Below, piece after piece: positions 28,006 to 38,318 of a DNA stretch of 64,000 bases. Made by a program: the position numbers and the translations under genes. The stretch spans positions 1-64,000 of the forward strand of contig JADEWQ010000015.1 of the NCBI GenBank assembly GCA_015207585.1. The letters are read 5' to 3'. How positions within the stretch are numbered: position 1 is the stretch's first letter; each line of letters begins with the position of its first letter. The stretch comes from Pleurocapsales cyanobacterium LEGE 06147. GTDB lineage: Bacteria; Cyanobacteriota; Cyanobacteriia; Cyanobacteriales; Xenococcaceae. The notes under the pieces are model-generated. The model ran no database searches, was not told the DNA's origin, and worked only from the letters and a program-made list of their open reading frames with translations.

Positions 28006-31000
28006 TTAATGACCTGAAGATTCTCTCGCAAGTTCTTGTTTAAGAACTTTGGGGGAAAGACTTTCTATTTCTGCTAATAAATCTTCTATTTCACTCGTGT
28101 CTTCTGCTGATGTAACTTTGGTTGTAATTACCTCAGCTAATTGAGCAATGCTAGGAGCTTCAAGCAGAAAGGTTTGTAAGGGTAAATCTAATTGGAAAGC
28201 TTCTCGAAGGCGAGAAGTAACTTGAACGGCAAGCAAAGAATGCCCGCCCAACTCGAAAAAGTTATCGTAAATTCCAATCCTTTCAAAGCCTATCACCTCT
28301 TGCCAAATTTTTTCAATAGTTTTTTCAATTTCGTTACGAGGAGCAACATAGTTTTTACTCAGACTCGATCGCGAATGGTAATTGGTAGAAGGTGAGGTAT
28401 AAGCAGCAAGAAAATTATTGTTTTGCTCGATAACTGCTGGTAGATTTTGAGTTGAGACAATTACTTGAGGTAGCTCACTGGCTAGAATGCGCTCGAAGAC
28501 TTTTACTGCCTCAGCAGAGAGCAAACCATTTTTGAGATTATCATTCTGCCATTGCTTCATTTCTACGGGAACGTCTGTATTTACTGCCATACCGACTTCT
28601 TGCCAAGCATCCCAATTAATCGCTACAGTATGGCGACTAGCATGATTAAAACGAGCAAAAGCATCTAAAAAAGCATTCGCACCACAATAATCAGCCTGTC
28701 CAAATCCCCCCACAATGGAACTGAGAGAAGAGCAAAGCACCAAGAAATCTAAGTTTATTCCTGCCAAAACCTCATTTAAAATCAATGTCCCCGTAACTTT
28801 AGGCGCAAAAACACTTTCGGCGATTTCTGGGGTTTTCAATTGAATGATGCCGCCACCGGCTACACCAGCAGCATGAATTACACCATCGATCGTACCAAAA
28901 CGTTTTAGAGAAAGCGCGATCGCCTGTTCCATAGATTCGCGATCGCAAATATCCGTCGTCAGGGGTAAAACTTCTGCCCCTAAAGCCTCTAAATCTTGAA
29001 TTTTCTTAATTTTCTGGCTAATAACATCTTCTATTTCCTGAGTAGCTAACCATTGCTCCCATTCTTCTCTTGCAGGTAATGGAGAACGTCCCAATAAAAT
29101 GAGTTTAGCTTGTACTGTACGAGCCAAATGTTCGGCTAAAACTAAACCAACACCGCCCATTCCCCCTGTAATTAGGTAAACTCCCCCTGGGCGTAATTTT
29201 AAGTTTTCTTGGGTATTGTTTGTCAGCGGAACTGGTTCAAAGGTTTGTAACCAACGGCGATCGCCCCGATAAGCAACAATTTTATCTTGAGTATCTGCTA
29301 TAAATTCTGTAATTAACTGTTCTACCACAAGTTCTGTGTTTGATTCTGAGATGACAATATCTACTTGACAACAGTCGATATAAGAATATTCTTGAGGAAT
29401 AACTTTGATAACACCTAATATTGTTGCTTGTTCGTAAGACAAGGTTTCATTGCCAATAATGTCATAAAGATTATTCGTACTGACAATAATTTGAATCTTG
29501 TTTTGCAGTTGTTGCCGTTCGAGTGCTTGGGCTAAATAGATAAGACTCCAGAAAGAAGAAGATCCCCCACTACCCCCCTTATTAAGGGGGGTAATACTCC
29601 ATAAGTGAATAATCTTAGTTGGGATGTTTCCCGAGCGATCGATCGCGTCTAAAAGAGTATGGTAATCTTCAGAGATAGTTGGATTAATAGTATAGGTACG
29701 ATCGTTTTGTTGACTAAATTTGTCTCCGCTATATACTGCGATCGCTTCCTTGCCATCGTGCCTTAATTTAGTAACTATTTGCTCGCCAATTCGGGAATTA
29801 TTTACAAAAACTAAATAGCGTTCTCGATCTGTATTGGTGGTATTTACTAAAGGAACTGCTTTCCAGGAAGGGACATAAAACCAATCCGAAATATTTGCTC
29901 TTTTACCTTGCTCGCCTTTATAAAAAGAGATTGAAGGAGGATCGATAGGATCGATCCAATAACGCTGACGTTGAAAAGGATAAGTCGGTAAAGGTACTCG
30001 CCGACGCTTTTGATGGGCAGAAAAATTACACCAATCAATTTCTACTCCAGCCAACCAAAGTCTACCTAAAATATTGAGGATGAAAGCGGTATCTGAAAGT
30101 TTTTCTTTGGGGTGAGGTAAAGAAGATAAAACTATTTGCCCTGTTGCTCCAGCAGAATTGCGTTTGACAAAGGTAGATAAAGTTCTTCCTGCACCAACTT
30201 CTAATAAAATACAATTGTCATCTTTTAGTAGTTTGGAAACTCCCGCAGCAAAACGAACCGTTTGCCTCATATGTTTTGCCCAATAATGGGGATTTGTCGC
30301 CTCTTCTGCGGTTATCCAAGTTCCCGTAACGCAGGAAATAAAAGGCATTTGAGGCGGATTTAATTGAACTTTAGCAACTTCTTGGTGAAACGGTGCGATC
30401 GCACTATCTATCATTGCCGAATGGAAAGCATGGGATGTATGGAGATGACGGCATTCGATATTTTTCTCCGTCAGTTGTGGGTATATCTTTTCTATTGCCT
30501 CATTACTGCCCGAAATAACGCATAAAGAAGGTGCATTAATAGCAGCTATAGATAACTCATCATTCAGTAATTTTCTTACTTCTGCTTCGGGTAAAGAAAC
30601 TGCTAACATAGAGCCAGTATGCATTTGTTGCATTACTCTTCCCCGCAAAGCAACCAAACGCAGTGCATCTTCTAAAGACATCACACCAGCAATAGTTGCA
30701 GCTACATATTCCCCAATACTATGTCCGATTGCGGCTTGGGGTTTAATTCCCCAAGATATCCATAGTTGAGCCAAAGCATATTCAATTACAAATATGGCTG
30801 GTTGGGCTATTTGGGTTTGTTTTAATTTATCTGTGGCTGTAGTTAATTCTGAATCTTCTGGATAAATTAGCGATCGCAAATCCAATTCAGGTTCTAATAA
30901 TTGACAACAGCGATCGATCCACTGACGAAATACAGGTTCAGTCTCATATAGTTCTTTACCCATGTTGATATACTGAGAACCTTGCCCGGGAAACATAAAC

Positions 31001-32610
31001 CCAATGGAGTGACGCTTCTGTTGGGTAACATGAGTTAAAACCCTTTGTGGTTCTCTAGCTTGGAGAGCGATCGCTACATCTTCTAGATCTTTCCCTACTA
31101 CTATACGACGATAATTAAATTCCTTCCGCCCTACTTGCAAGGTATAAGCCACATCTGCCAAATCTAATTCGAGATGTTTTTTAAAATGTTCGACTAAATT
31201 ATCTGTCGCCGTTTCCAATGCCGATTCAGTTTTTGCCGACACAATCAATAATTGCCATAATTGCTTTTGACTTTTGCCTTTTGACTTAGGACTTTCTAAA
31301 GGTGCTTCCTCTAACACCACATGAGCATTCGTACCACCAATACCCAAAGAACTAACACCAGCGCGACGAGGAGTAATTCCAGCTTGCCATTCTCTAAGCT
31401 TTGTATTCACATAAAAGGGACTATTAGCAAAATCGATTTCAGGGTTAGGTTGCTCGAAATTTAAGCTAGGTGGAATTGACTTATGCTTGAGAGCTAAAAC
31501 CGTCTGAATTAGCCCTGCTACTCCAGCAGCAGCATCTAAATGACCTATATTAGTTTTTACCGAACCAATGGCACAAAAACCTTTTTTGTCCGTGTTAGCA
31601 CGAAAAACTTTGGTTAGTGCGGCAATTTCGATCGGATCGCCTAAAACTGTACCAGTACCGTGAGCTTGAATGTAATCGATCGTTTCTGGTTCTACGGCAG
31701 CTAGCATCATTGCTTCGGCAATTACCTCTGCTTGCCCGTTTATACTGGGGGCAGTGTAACCTACTTTCCCCGAACCATCATTATTAATAGCTGCACCTTT
31801 AATTACAGCATGAATGAAGTCGCCATCTGCGATCGCTTCTGACAATCTTTTAAGAACGACAACACCGACACCGTTACCAATAATTATTCCTTCTGCTTTA
31901 GCATCAAAAGCACAACAGTGTCCGTCAGAAGACAAAGTTCCGCCTGGTTCGTGGAAATAACCTGTTTTTTGAGGGATACGGATAGACACTCCCCCTGCTA
32001 AAGCCAAATCGCATTGATAATTTAATAAACTTTGACAAGCCAGTACGATCGCCACTAAAGATGTAGAACAAGCCGTTTGTACTGTAATACTTGGACCAGT
32101 AAGATTTAACTTATAGGAAACACGAGTAGTTAGGAAATCTTTATCATTGCCAATTAAAGTTTGATAGGATTGAGCCGAACCCAAGCGAGCGCGATTGGGA
32201 GCGAAGGAATAATAATTATTTAAGCTAGCTCCCCCATAAACTCCCGTTCTACCTTCATACTTTTGAGAATCGTATCCAGCATTTTCTAAGGCTTCCCAAG
32301 CACATTCCAAGAACAAGCGGTGTTGAGGATCGGTGATTTCGGCTTCTTTGGGGTTGAAGTCAAAGAAAGAAGCATCGAATAAATCTATATCTTCTAAGAC
32401 AGCACCAGCTTTAACATAATTGGGGGTATCGAGAAGACTTCGCTCTATTCCCGATGCTAATAACTCTTCTTCGGGGAAAAAAGAAACTGACTCGACTCCA
32501 TCCCGTAAATTTTGCCAAAATTCTTCCAGATTTTTAGCTCCAGGAAAACGTCCTGCCATGCCAATTATAGCTATTGCTTCCAATGATTCTTGGACTTCTG
32601 TATTACTCAT
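28006..32610 (-). CDS. Type I PKS module: KS-AT(malonyl)-KR-ACP
   Basis: The 1534-residue PKS has a ketosynthase with the active Cys in VQTACSTSL near residue 182 and the His motifs EAxGTGT-like (QAHGTGTVLGDP) and KTNIGHLDAAAG. The acyltransferase has GHSIGEY near 632 and HAFHS, which indicates malonyl-CoA. A KR structural region of about 270 residues precedes a ketoreductase with GGVYLITGGMGGVG near 1143 and the SSLSS...YCGAN region. The ACP has LGGHSLLAV near 1457. No DH or ER motif was seen, so it should add one hydroxylated C2 unit. Downstream of a Ser-loading module, that would give a statine-like 4-amino-3,5-dihydroxy acid. Two in-frame repeat inserts lie in linkers (29571-29593 and 31261-31300). 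The ATG has an AGGAA ribosome binding site. Confidence 0.94.
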   Translation of the reverse strand: MSNTEVQESLEAIAIIGMAGRFPGAKNLEEFWQNLRDGVESVSFFPEEELLASGIERSLLDTPNYVKAGAVLEDIDLFDASFFDFNPKEAEITDPQHRLFLECAWEALENAGYDSQKYEGRTGVYGGASLNNYYSFAPNRARLGSAQSYQTLIGNDKDFLTTRVSYKLNLTGPSITVQTACSTSLVAIVLACQSLLNYQCDLALAGGVSIRIPQKTGYFHEPGGTLSSDGHCCAFDAKAEGIIIGNGVGVVVLKRLSEAIADGDFIHAVIKGAAINNDGSGKVGYTAPSINGQAEVIAEAMMLAAVEPETIDYIQAHGTGTVLGDPIEIAALTKVFRANTDKKGFCAIGSVKTNIGHLDAAAGVAGLIQTVLALKHKSIPPSLNFEQPNPEIDFANSPFYVNTKLREWQAGITPRRAGVSSLGIGGTNAHVVLEEAPLESPKSKGKSQKQLWQLLIVSAKTESALETATDNLVEHFKKHLELDLADVAYTLQVGRKEFNYRRIVVGKDLEDVAIALQAREPQRVLTHVTQQKRHSIGFMFPGQGSQYINMGKELYETEPVFRQWIDRCCQLLEPELDLRSLIYPEDSELTTATDKLKQTQIAQPAIFVIEYALAQLWISWGIKPQAAIGHSIGEYVAATIAGVMSLEDALRLVALRGRVMQQMHTGSMLAVSLPEAEVRKLLNDELSIAAINAPSLCVISGSNEAIEKIYPQLTEKNIECRHLHTSHAFHSAMIDSAIAPFHQEVAKVQLNPPQMPFISCVTGTWITAEEATNPHYWAKHMRQTVRFAAGVSKLLKDDNCILLEVGAGRTLSTFVKRNSAGATGQIVLSSLPHPKEKLSDTAFILNILGRLWLAGVEIDWCNFSAHQKRRRVPLPTYPFQRQRYWIDPIDPPSISFYKGEQGKRANISDWFYVPSWKAVPLVNTTNTDRERYLVFVNNSRIGEQIVTKLRHDGKEAIAVYSGDKFSQQNDRTYTINPTISEDYHTLLDAIDRSGNIPTKIIHLWSITPLNKGGSGGSSSFWSLIYLAQALERQQLQNKIQIIVSTNNLYDIIGNETLSYEQATILGVIKVIPQEYSYIDCCQVDIVISESNTELVVEQLITEFIADTQDKIVAYRGDRRWLQTFEPVPLTNNTQENLKLRPGGVYLITGGMGGVGLVLAEHLARTVQAKLILLGRSPLPAREEWEQWLATQEIEDVISQKIKKIQDLEALGAEVLPLTTDICDRESMEQAIALSLKRFGTIDGVIHAAGVAGGGIIQLKTPEIAESVFAPKVTGTLILNEVLAGINLDFLVLCSSLSSIVGGFGQADYCGANAFLDAFARFNHASRHTVAINWDAWQEVGMAVNTDVPVEMKQWQNDNLKNGLLSAEAVKVFERILASELPQVIVSTQNLPAVIEQNNNFLAAYTSPSTNYHSRSSLSKNYVAPRNEIEKTIEKIWQEVIGFERIGIYDNFFELGGHSLLAVQVTSRLREAFQLDLPLQTFLLEAPSIAQLAEVITTKVTSAEDTSEIEDLLAEIESLSPKVLKQELARESSGH
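29571..29593. repeat. In-frame CCCCCCTTATTAAGGGGGG palindrome in PKS
   Basis: The arms TACCCCCCTTA (29571-29581) and TAAGGGGGGTA (29583-29593) are separated by one base. The element encodes TPLNKGG within the KR structural region of the PKS. It belongs to the PLLKGG-encoding palindrome type seen again at 33394-33420. Confidence 0.8.
31261..31300. repeat. In-frame CTTTTGACTTTTGCC repeat in PKS linker
   Basis: The plus-strand run ttgcttttgacttttgcctt followed by ttgacttaggac is a known style of cyanobacterial dispersed repeat. On the minus strand it encodes the low-complexity SPKSKGKSQKQ in the KS-to-AT linker of the PKS. Confidence 0.6.
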
Positions 32611-32646
32611 AAAACTTTTTCCTAATACTTATATCTCACCTTCCAG

Positions 32647-35600
32647 CTAAACTTTCTGCCTTGCCTTTTTCTGTCTGTTAGCAGCTTCAATTCTTTGTCT
32701 GGTGCGATCGCGTATCGACTTAAATGCAGTTTCCTCGTCAGAATTTAGGGTTAAATATTGTGCCAGAGAGGCGATCGTTGGGTTCTGAAACATTTCGACA
32801 ATTGATAAATCTCGTTGCAAAGAATTTCTCAATTTCTGATTTACTTGAAGCATCAGTAAGGAATGACCGCCAAGATCGAAAAAATTATCGTTTCTACTCA
32901 CCTTCTCCAAAGGTAATACTTCTTGCCAAATTGATGCGATCGTTCGTTCTAGTTCCGAATTTGGTGCTCGATCTGCCAATGTCAATTTTGAATCTACGCC
33001 TTGAGGGATGGGCAAAGCACGACGATTGATTTTCCCGTTAGGCAATAAAGGTAATTTTTCTACCGACAGAAAAGCTGAAGGTACCATATATTCTGGCAAC
33101 AAGTTTTTGAGATAATTTTTTAGTTCGTTACCGTTCAATTCGCGATCTCGCGTAGCGAGTGCTGCCGCATCGCGATGGGGAACGACATAGGCAACTAATT
33201 GTTTATGTTTGGGTGTCTCTCCTCTTGCCAAAACAACTACTTCTCGCACGTCTGGGTGTTTGGTCAATACCGCTTCAATTTCTCCTAATTCAATGCGAAA
33301 TCCTCTCAGTTTAATTTGATGGTCGATTCTACCTAAATACTCAATAGTGCCATCTGGTAAATATCGCGCCAAGTCACCTGTTTTATAGAGGCGATCCCCC
33401 CCCTTTAAAAGAGGGGGGATCGGATTCTCGATAAATTTTTCGGTGGTTAATTCTGGACGATTTAAATATCCTCTAGCTAACCCGACACCACCAATGTGTA
33501 ATTCACCAGGTACGCCGATGGGAGAAGGTTGTAAATGTCGATCGAGTATATAAATTTGAGTGTTAGCGATGGGACGACCGATAGGAACGACTGAGCGATC
33601 GCTACCACGCTGACAACGCCAATGAGTGACATCAATAGCCGCTTCTGTCGGGCCATAAAGATTATATAATTCACAGTTAAGACGAGCAAAAAACTTTTCT
33701 TGTAGAGTAAAAGTGAGTGGTTCCCCGCTACAAATAACTCGTTTGAGACTGCTGCACTTGTCTAATTCTGGTTCTTCCAAAAATACTTGCAACATGGAGG
33801 GAACAAAATGTACTGTCGTAATTTGTTCGTTGGCGATAAGATTGACTAAATAAGCACTGTCTTGATGACCTCCTGGTTTAGCTAACACCAAAGTCGCCCC
33901 AGTTAATAGCGGCCAGAAAAATTCCCAAACTGAGACATCAAAGCTATAGGGAGTTTTCTGCAAAACTCGGTCTTTTGCGGTTAGTTGATAAGCCTCTTGC
34001 ATCCAGAGTAAGCGGTTAACCAAACCCCGATGAGTATTCACAACTCCTTTAGGCGTTCCTGTAGAACCAGAGGTATAAATTACATAAGCTAAGTTATCTG
34101 GTTTGATTTTGCTCCCTGATGTGGTTTGGTTGCAATCGATCGACCAACTATCTTTACTATCCAAACAAATTATTTTTCCTTGATAAGCTGGCAATGCTTT
34201 TTGAAGATGCTTTTGCGTCAATAATATCGATATATTGGCATCTTCTATCATAAAGGCTAAACGTTCTTGGGGATAGCTACAGTCCAAAGGTAAGTATGCG
34301 CCACCCGCTTTGAGAATGGCTAATAAACCAACGACCATTTCTATAGAACGTTCCAGACAAACACCGATAATTGCATCGGGTTTAACACCTAAATTTTTTA
34401 GATAATTGGCTAGTCGATCTGCCCTTCGATTTAATTCAAAGTAAGTTATCGATCGATCTTCAAAGACTAGTGCGATCGCATCAGGAGTTTTAGTTACTTG
34501 CGCTTCCAATAACTGATGAAAACATAGTTCTTGAGGATAGTCAGTCTTAGTATCATTCCATTCTAAAAGTAGCTGTTTTTCTTCTGTTGGTGATAGATAA
34601 GGTAAATCTAATAGTTTTGCATCGGGGTTAGTGACAATGCCTTGTAACAAACTTTCAAAGCGATTAAGCATGTGGGCAATCGTTGTCGAATCAAACAAAT
34701 CCTGATTATATTCAAAAGTGACGGTTAATTTTTCCTCTTCCTCTTCCACAGACACGTTGAGATCGAATTGTGCTGTCTCGGTTTCTACTCGGTACTGACT
34801 CAAATTTAACTCATCAATTTTAGGTAACTTCGGCGCATTCCGAACCGCGAACATAACCTGAAATAAAGGCGTATAACTTAAATTTCGTTCTGGTTGCAGT
34901 GCCTCGATTAACTTCTCAAAAGGTAAATTTTGATGGGTATAGGCTTCTATGGCTACCTGACGTATTTGAGATAATAATTCTCGAAAACTGGGATTACCTG
35001 CTAAATTAGTACGCAATGCGATCATATTGACAAAAAAGCCAACTAATCCTTTCAGCTTTTCATGATTGCGATTGTCAATAGGCGAACCTACAACAATATC
35101 TTCTTGTCCCGTATGGCGCATTAATAAAATTTTGAATGCTGCCAGCAGTAGCATAAATCGAGTCACGCCTTCTCGACAAGATAGATTTGTCAGTTGTTTG
35201 TTTAGCAGTTTAGGCAATACTAAAGATTGAGAGGCACCTCGATAGGTCTGGATTGGGGGTCTAGGTTTATCTGTAGGCAGTTGTAAAATAGTTGGTGCGT
35301 CCTTTAGTTTTTGTTTCCAGTAGTCTAGCTGTTGGCTTAAAATTTCTGGTCGCAACCATTGTTTTTGCCAGTAAACAAAGTCTTGATACTGTATGGGCAA
35401 TTCTGAAATGGATGGGGTTTTGTCGTCCAAAAATAGTTTGTAGAAGTTGCCAAGTTCGTCAATAAATACTTCTGCCGAGCGACCATCAAAAATAATATGG
35501 TGTACATTGAGCAAAAGTAAGTGTTCTTCTGGTTCTAAACATAGCAGCGTAGCTCTTAATAAAGGTGCTTTAGTTAGATTAAAAGGCTTTTGATGTTCTT

Positions 35601-37971
35601 GAGTAGCGATTCTTTTTGCTTCTAATTCTCGTTTTTCTCTAGGAAATTGTTGACAGTTTATTATTTTCAAAGATAGCTTCACATTAGGATCGATCGCTTG
35701 CCTTGGTTGATTTTCTGAGTGACTAAAACTAGTCCTTAGTACTTCATGCCTTTGTACGATCCGATCGATAGATTTTCCTAGTACTTCTATAGGTAAGTTA
35801 CCTTGAATGCGAACGCCAAAAGAAATGTTATAAGCGGTATTACCAGTTTTTAGACGATCGAGAAACCACAGTCTGGCTTGAGCAAAAGAAACTGGATGTA
35901 TATTATTATCTGTGGCAATTTTTTTGAGAGATATTGATTCTGTAAAGCTTGTAGTTTCCAGTTGAGCTAATATTTTAGTAACAAGCTCTCGCGTAGTTAA
36001 CCCTGCAAATAAATCGGCGATCGCAATACTAACTTCTAAATCAGTTTCGAGCTGATTTTTTAATTCAAAAACTTTTAAAGAATCTAATCCCAAAGTAGTT
36101 AAAGGATTGTCTAAATTAATGTCTTGAGATGATATTTTGAGTATCCGTGCGACTTTTAATTGCAGATAAGACTCTAAAAAGAACTGAGATTGTTGGGGAG
36201 ACAGTTGTAAAAGTTCTTTTCTAGTTAACTTAGTCTCCGGATCGACAAATTCTTTCGTTTCTAAAACGCTTTTGGCAACTATCTTTAATTTATCCTCTAA
36301 AAATTTATTCCGAGTCGCCCGACGTTGAATTTTTCCACTGGAGGTTTTAGGAATGCTACCTGGTTTAATTAAAATTACTGCATATACTTCTATCTCATGT
36401 GCTTCCGTAACCGCTTGCCGAATAGCTGTAGTTACTTCTTCTAAATTTGGCTTGGCACGAAACTCTAATTCTTGTACTATTACTAGTCTTTCTTTCTTGT
36501 CTATTTCTACCGTAAAAGCTGCATTGCTACTCAAACGTAAAGCAGGATGGCTTTTTTCTGCGGTCAATTCGATATCTTGAGGATAGAGATTGCGTCCACG
36601 GATAATAATTACATCTTTTATTCTTCCTGTAATGTAAAGTTCTCCATTTAATAAAAAGCCTAAATCTCCAGTTCTTAAATAAAAATCTTGCGTATCTTTT
36701 AATTGCGCCAAAAAAGTTTGTTGTGTTGCTTCTTGATTATTCCAATATCCTTTTCCTACACTGTTGCCACTTACCCAGATTTCTCCTACTTCCCTCTGTT
36801 GGCAACGGGTGAAAGTTTCAGGATTGACAATGACTATTTTTTGTCCTGGTAAAGTTTTACCGCAACTAATAAAAGTTTGAATATTTTTTTCTCGATCGTT
36901 AGCTTCAACTATTTTATTTTTAGCTAGGGAAGACTTTTCTACAGTTTGACTTTTATATCTATTTTTCTTATTTCCACCAGAAATCATTAGTGTTGCCTCT
37001 GCCATACCATAACAGGGATAAAATGCTTCTGGAGAAAATCTACAACTTGCAAATTTTGCACAAAATCTCTTTAAAGTATCGTGTTGAATCGGTTCGGCAC
37101 CATTAAAAGCCACATTCCAACTACTCAAATCGAGAGTTTCTAATTGCTCGGATGTAACTTTTTGGACACACAATTCATAAGCAAAATTAGGTCCTCCACT
37201 TGTAGTTCCTTTAAAGCGAGAAATTGCCTGCAACCAACGATAGGGACGTTGTAAAAAAGCGGAGGGAGGCATCAAAAAACAAGAGAAACCACCATATAAA
37301 GGTTGTAATATGCCGCCAATCAAACCCATATCGTGATACATCGGCAACCAAGAAACAAACCGACTTTCATCGGAATGTTCCATCATCTGGTAAGTCATGG
37401 CAGCATTATGCAGCAAATTCCCATGACTGAGCATTACTCCTTTTGGTGTTCCCGTAGAACCAGAAGTATATTGGAGAAAAGCAAGAGTATTTACATCGAT
37501 AGAGGGTTGTTGCCAGAAATCTTCTATTCCTAAAGTAATATTATCCGTAGTTAGCCACTGTAATTCTTTGCTATTAGTTTGAGAAGAGAATAAAGGTTTA
37601 ATAGTGACTAAAGTTTTAGTTGTGGTTAAAGCAATGACGGCTTTTGCATCGGCTAATACAGATAGAATTCTGGGAGTATTACGAACATTTCGAGGGGGAT
37701 AGGCAGGAACGGCAACTACTCCAGCGTAAAGACAGCCAAAAAAAGCAGCTATGTAATCTAGTCCCGGAGGATAAAGTAATAAAGCTCTTTCTCCCCTTAA
37801 GCCGAAAATCTGAAGTTGAGTGGCGATCGCTCTTGCTTGTTGGTCTAACTCTTCATAAGTTAGTGTTGCTGTCTCTGTTTCTCCATCCTCTAAAAATGAA
37901 AAAGCTAGTTTCTGAGAGTGACATGAAGCTCTATAGAGCAAAAGCTCTATTATCGTTAAATAATTATCCAC
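32647..37971 (-). CDS. Loading and first module: FAAL-ACP-C-A(Ser)-PCP
   Basis: This 1774-residue protein is the first gene of the operon. Residues about 1-580 are a fatty acyl-AMP ligase (QYTSGSTGTPKGVMLSHGN, then LPMYHDMGLIGG). An ACP follows with LGLDSLKVF near 629. The C domain has an intact HHIIFDG near 824. The A domain specificity residues read D-V-W-H-I-S-L-I-D, close to the Ser code, with YKTGD near 1530. The PCP has LGGHSLLML near 1705. The start is GTG at 37971 with AGGGA about 9 nt upstream. The protein should load a fatty acid and acylate Ser, setting up a lipopeptide. Two repeat inserts (33142-33174 and 33394-33420) are translated in loops of the A domain. Confidence 0.94.
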   Translation of the reverse strand: MDNYLTIIELLLYRASCHSQKLAFSFLEDGETETATLTYEELDQQARAIATQLQIFGLRGERALLLYPPGLDYIAAFFGCLYAGVVAVPAYPPRNVRNTPRILSVLADAKAVIALTTTKTLVTIKPLFSSQTNSKELQWLTTDNITLGIEDFWQQPSIDVNTLAFLQYTSGSTGTPKGVMLSHGNLLHNAAMTYQMMEHSDESRFVSWLPMYHDMGLIGGILQPLYGGFSCFLMPPSAFLQRPYRWLQAISRFKGTTSGGPNFAYELCVQKVTSEQLETLDLSSWNVAFNGAEPIQHDTLKRFCAKFASCRFSPEAFYPCYGMAEATLMISGGNKKNRYKSQTVEKSSLAKNKIVEANDREKNIQTFISCGKTLPGQKIVIVNPETFTRCQQREVGEIWVSGNSVGKGYWNNQEATQQTFLAQLKDTQDFYLRTGDLGFLLNGELYITGRIKDVIIIRGRNLYPQDIELTAEKSHPALRLSSNAAFTVEIDKKERLVIVQELEFRAKPNLEEVTTAIRQAVTEAHEIEVYAVILIKPGSIPKTSSGKIQRRATRNKFLEDKLKIVAKSVLETKEFVDPETKLTRKELLQLSPQQSQFFLESYLQLKVARILKISSQDINLDNPLTTLGLDSLKVFELKNQLETDLEVSIAIADLFAGLTTRELVTKILAQLETTSFTESISLKKIATDNNIHPVSFAQARLWFLDRLKTGNTAYNISFGVRIQGNLPIEVLGKSIDRIVQRHEVLRTSFSHSENQPRQAIDPNVKLSLKIINCQQFPREKRELEAKRIATQEHQKPFNLTKAPLLRATLLCLEPEEHLLLLNVHHIIFDGRSAEVFIDELGNFYKLFLDDKTPSISELPIQYQDFVYWQKQWLRPEILSQQLDYWKQKLKDAPTILQLPTDKPRPPIQTYRGASQSLVLPKLLNKQLTNLSCREGVTRFMLLLAAFKILLMRHTGQEDIVVGSPIDNRNHEKLKGLVGFFVNMIALRTNLAGNPSFRELLSQIRQVAIEAYTHQNLPFEKLIEALQPERNLSYTPLFQVMFAVRNAPKLPKIDELNLSQYRVETETAQFDLNVSVEEEEEKLTVTFEYNQDLFDSTTIAHMLNRFESLLQGIVTNPDAKLLDLPYLSPTEEKQLLLEWNDTKTDYPQELCFHQLLEAQVTKTPDAIALVFEDRSITYFELNRRADRLANYLKNLGVKPDAIIGVCLERSIEMVVGLLAILKAGGAYLPLDCSYPQERLAFMIEDANISILLTQKHLQKALPAYQGKIICLDSKDSWSIDCNQTTSGSKIKPDNLAYVIYTSGSTGTPKGVVNTHRGLVNRLLWMQEAYQLTAKDRVLQKTPYSFDVSVWEFFWPLLTGATLVLAKPGGHQDSAYLVNLIANEQITTVHFVPSMLQVFLEEPELDKCSSLKRVICSGEPLTFTLQEKFFARLNCELYNLYGPTEAAIDVTHWRCQRGSDRSVVPIGRPIANTQIYILDRHLQPSPIGVPGELHIGGVGLARGYLNRPELTTEKFIENPIPPLLKGGDRLYKTGDLARYLPDGTIEYLGRIDHQIKLRGFRIELGEIEAVLTKHPDVREVVVLARGETPKHKQLVAYVVPHRDAAALATRDRELNGNELKNYLKNLLPEYMVPSAFLSVEKLPLLPNGKINRRALPIPQGVDSKLTLADRAPNSELERTIASIWQEVLPLEKVSRNDNFFDLGGHSLLMLQVNQKLRNSLQRDLSIVEMFQNPTIASLAQYLTLNSDEETAFKSIRDRTRQRIEAANRQKKARQKV
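33142..33174. repeat. In-frame palindromic dispersed repeat (sibling of 16263 copy)
   Basis: The segment gcgatctcgcgtagcgagtg followed by ctgccgcatcgcg forms a CTCGC-GTA-GCGAG hairpin. It is translated as DAAALATRDRE near the end of the A domain. It matches the copy at 16263-16305 at most positions. Confidence 0.75.
33394..33420. repeat. In-frame GATCCCCCC / GGGGGGATC palindrome in A domain loop
   Basis: The arms gatcccccc and ggggggatc flank a short AT-rich centre (tttaaaaga). The element encodes PIPPLLKGGDR immediately before YKTGD. PPLLKGG peptides produced by this palindrome are widespread in cyanobacterial proteins. Confidence 0.8.
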
Positions 37972-38318
37972 AACAAATTCCCTACCACTAAAAAGTGATT
38001 TTTTAACCCGACTGTTTCTGGCATTACTTAAAACTCAGTTGATTTAACTCATAGCTTCGATTTAGTTTCCATTGTTTTAATACAGGTTATACGCTTTTGC
38101 CAAAACAATTTCTTACTAAAAAAATAACTTAGCAGTAATTGAAAGTTTTTTTCAATTCCATCTTTACAGATATTTACATTATTGATTCGACTTTTGTTTC
38201 ATCTAGAAGCTAAATAAAAGCTAAATGTCTTGGAAATAAGTCCAAAATACTGTATTGTTTATTGACAGTTATTTTGATTAGTCAATAAACAACTCAAAAC
38301 TTAATATTTCCAAGCTAA
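37972..38318. promoter_or_regulatory. Divergent promoter region between biosynthesis operon and TonB receptor
   Basis: This 347-bp AT-rich spacer separates the minus-strand biosynthetic operon from the plus-strand receptor gene, so it must hold both promoters. The right part (38201-38265) shares ordered blocks with the region upstream of the third receptor gene (42830-42900): ATCTAG, AATAAAAGCTAA, GAAA(T)AAGT, and AAATACT-GTAT-GTTTATTGA. No copy of the block was found pointing towards the biosynthetic operon. I could not assign a convincing Fur box by eye. Confidence 0.65.
38255..38292. promoter_or_regulatory. Inverted repeat operator or leader hairpin upstream of TonB receptor
   Basis: The 12-bp arms TTGTTTATTGAC (38255-38266) and GTCAATAAACAA (38281-38292) are perfect complements around a 14-nt spacer, ending 26 bp before the receptor ATG. 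The left arm overlaps the GTTTATTGA block shared with the other receptor promoter. It could bind an iron or siderophore-responsive regulator or form a leader hairpin; the sequence does not decide. Confidence 0.7.

Noticed and set aside
37990-38200. Fur box upstream of the biosynthetic operon
   Set aside because: The region is AT-rich and gives several weak partial matches, none better than expected in such sequence.
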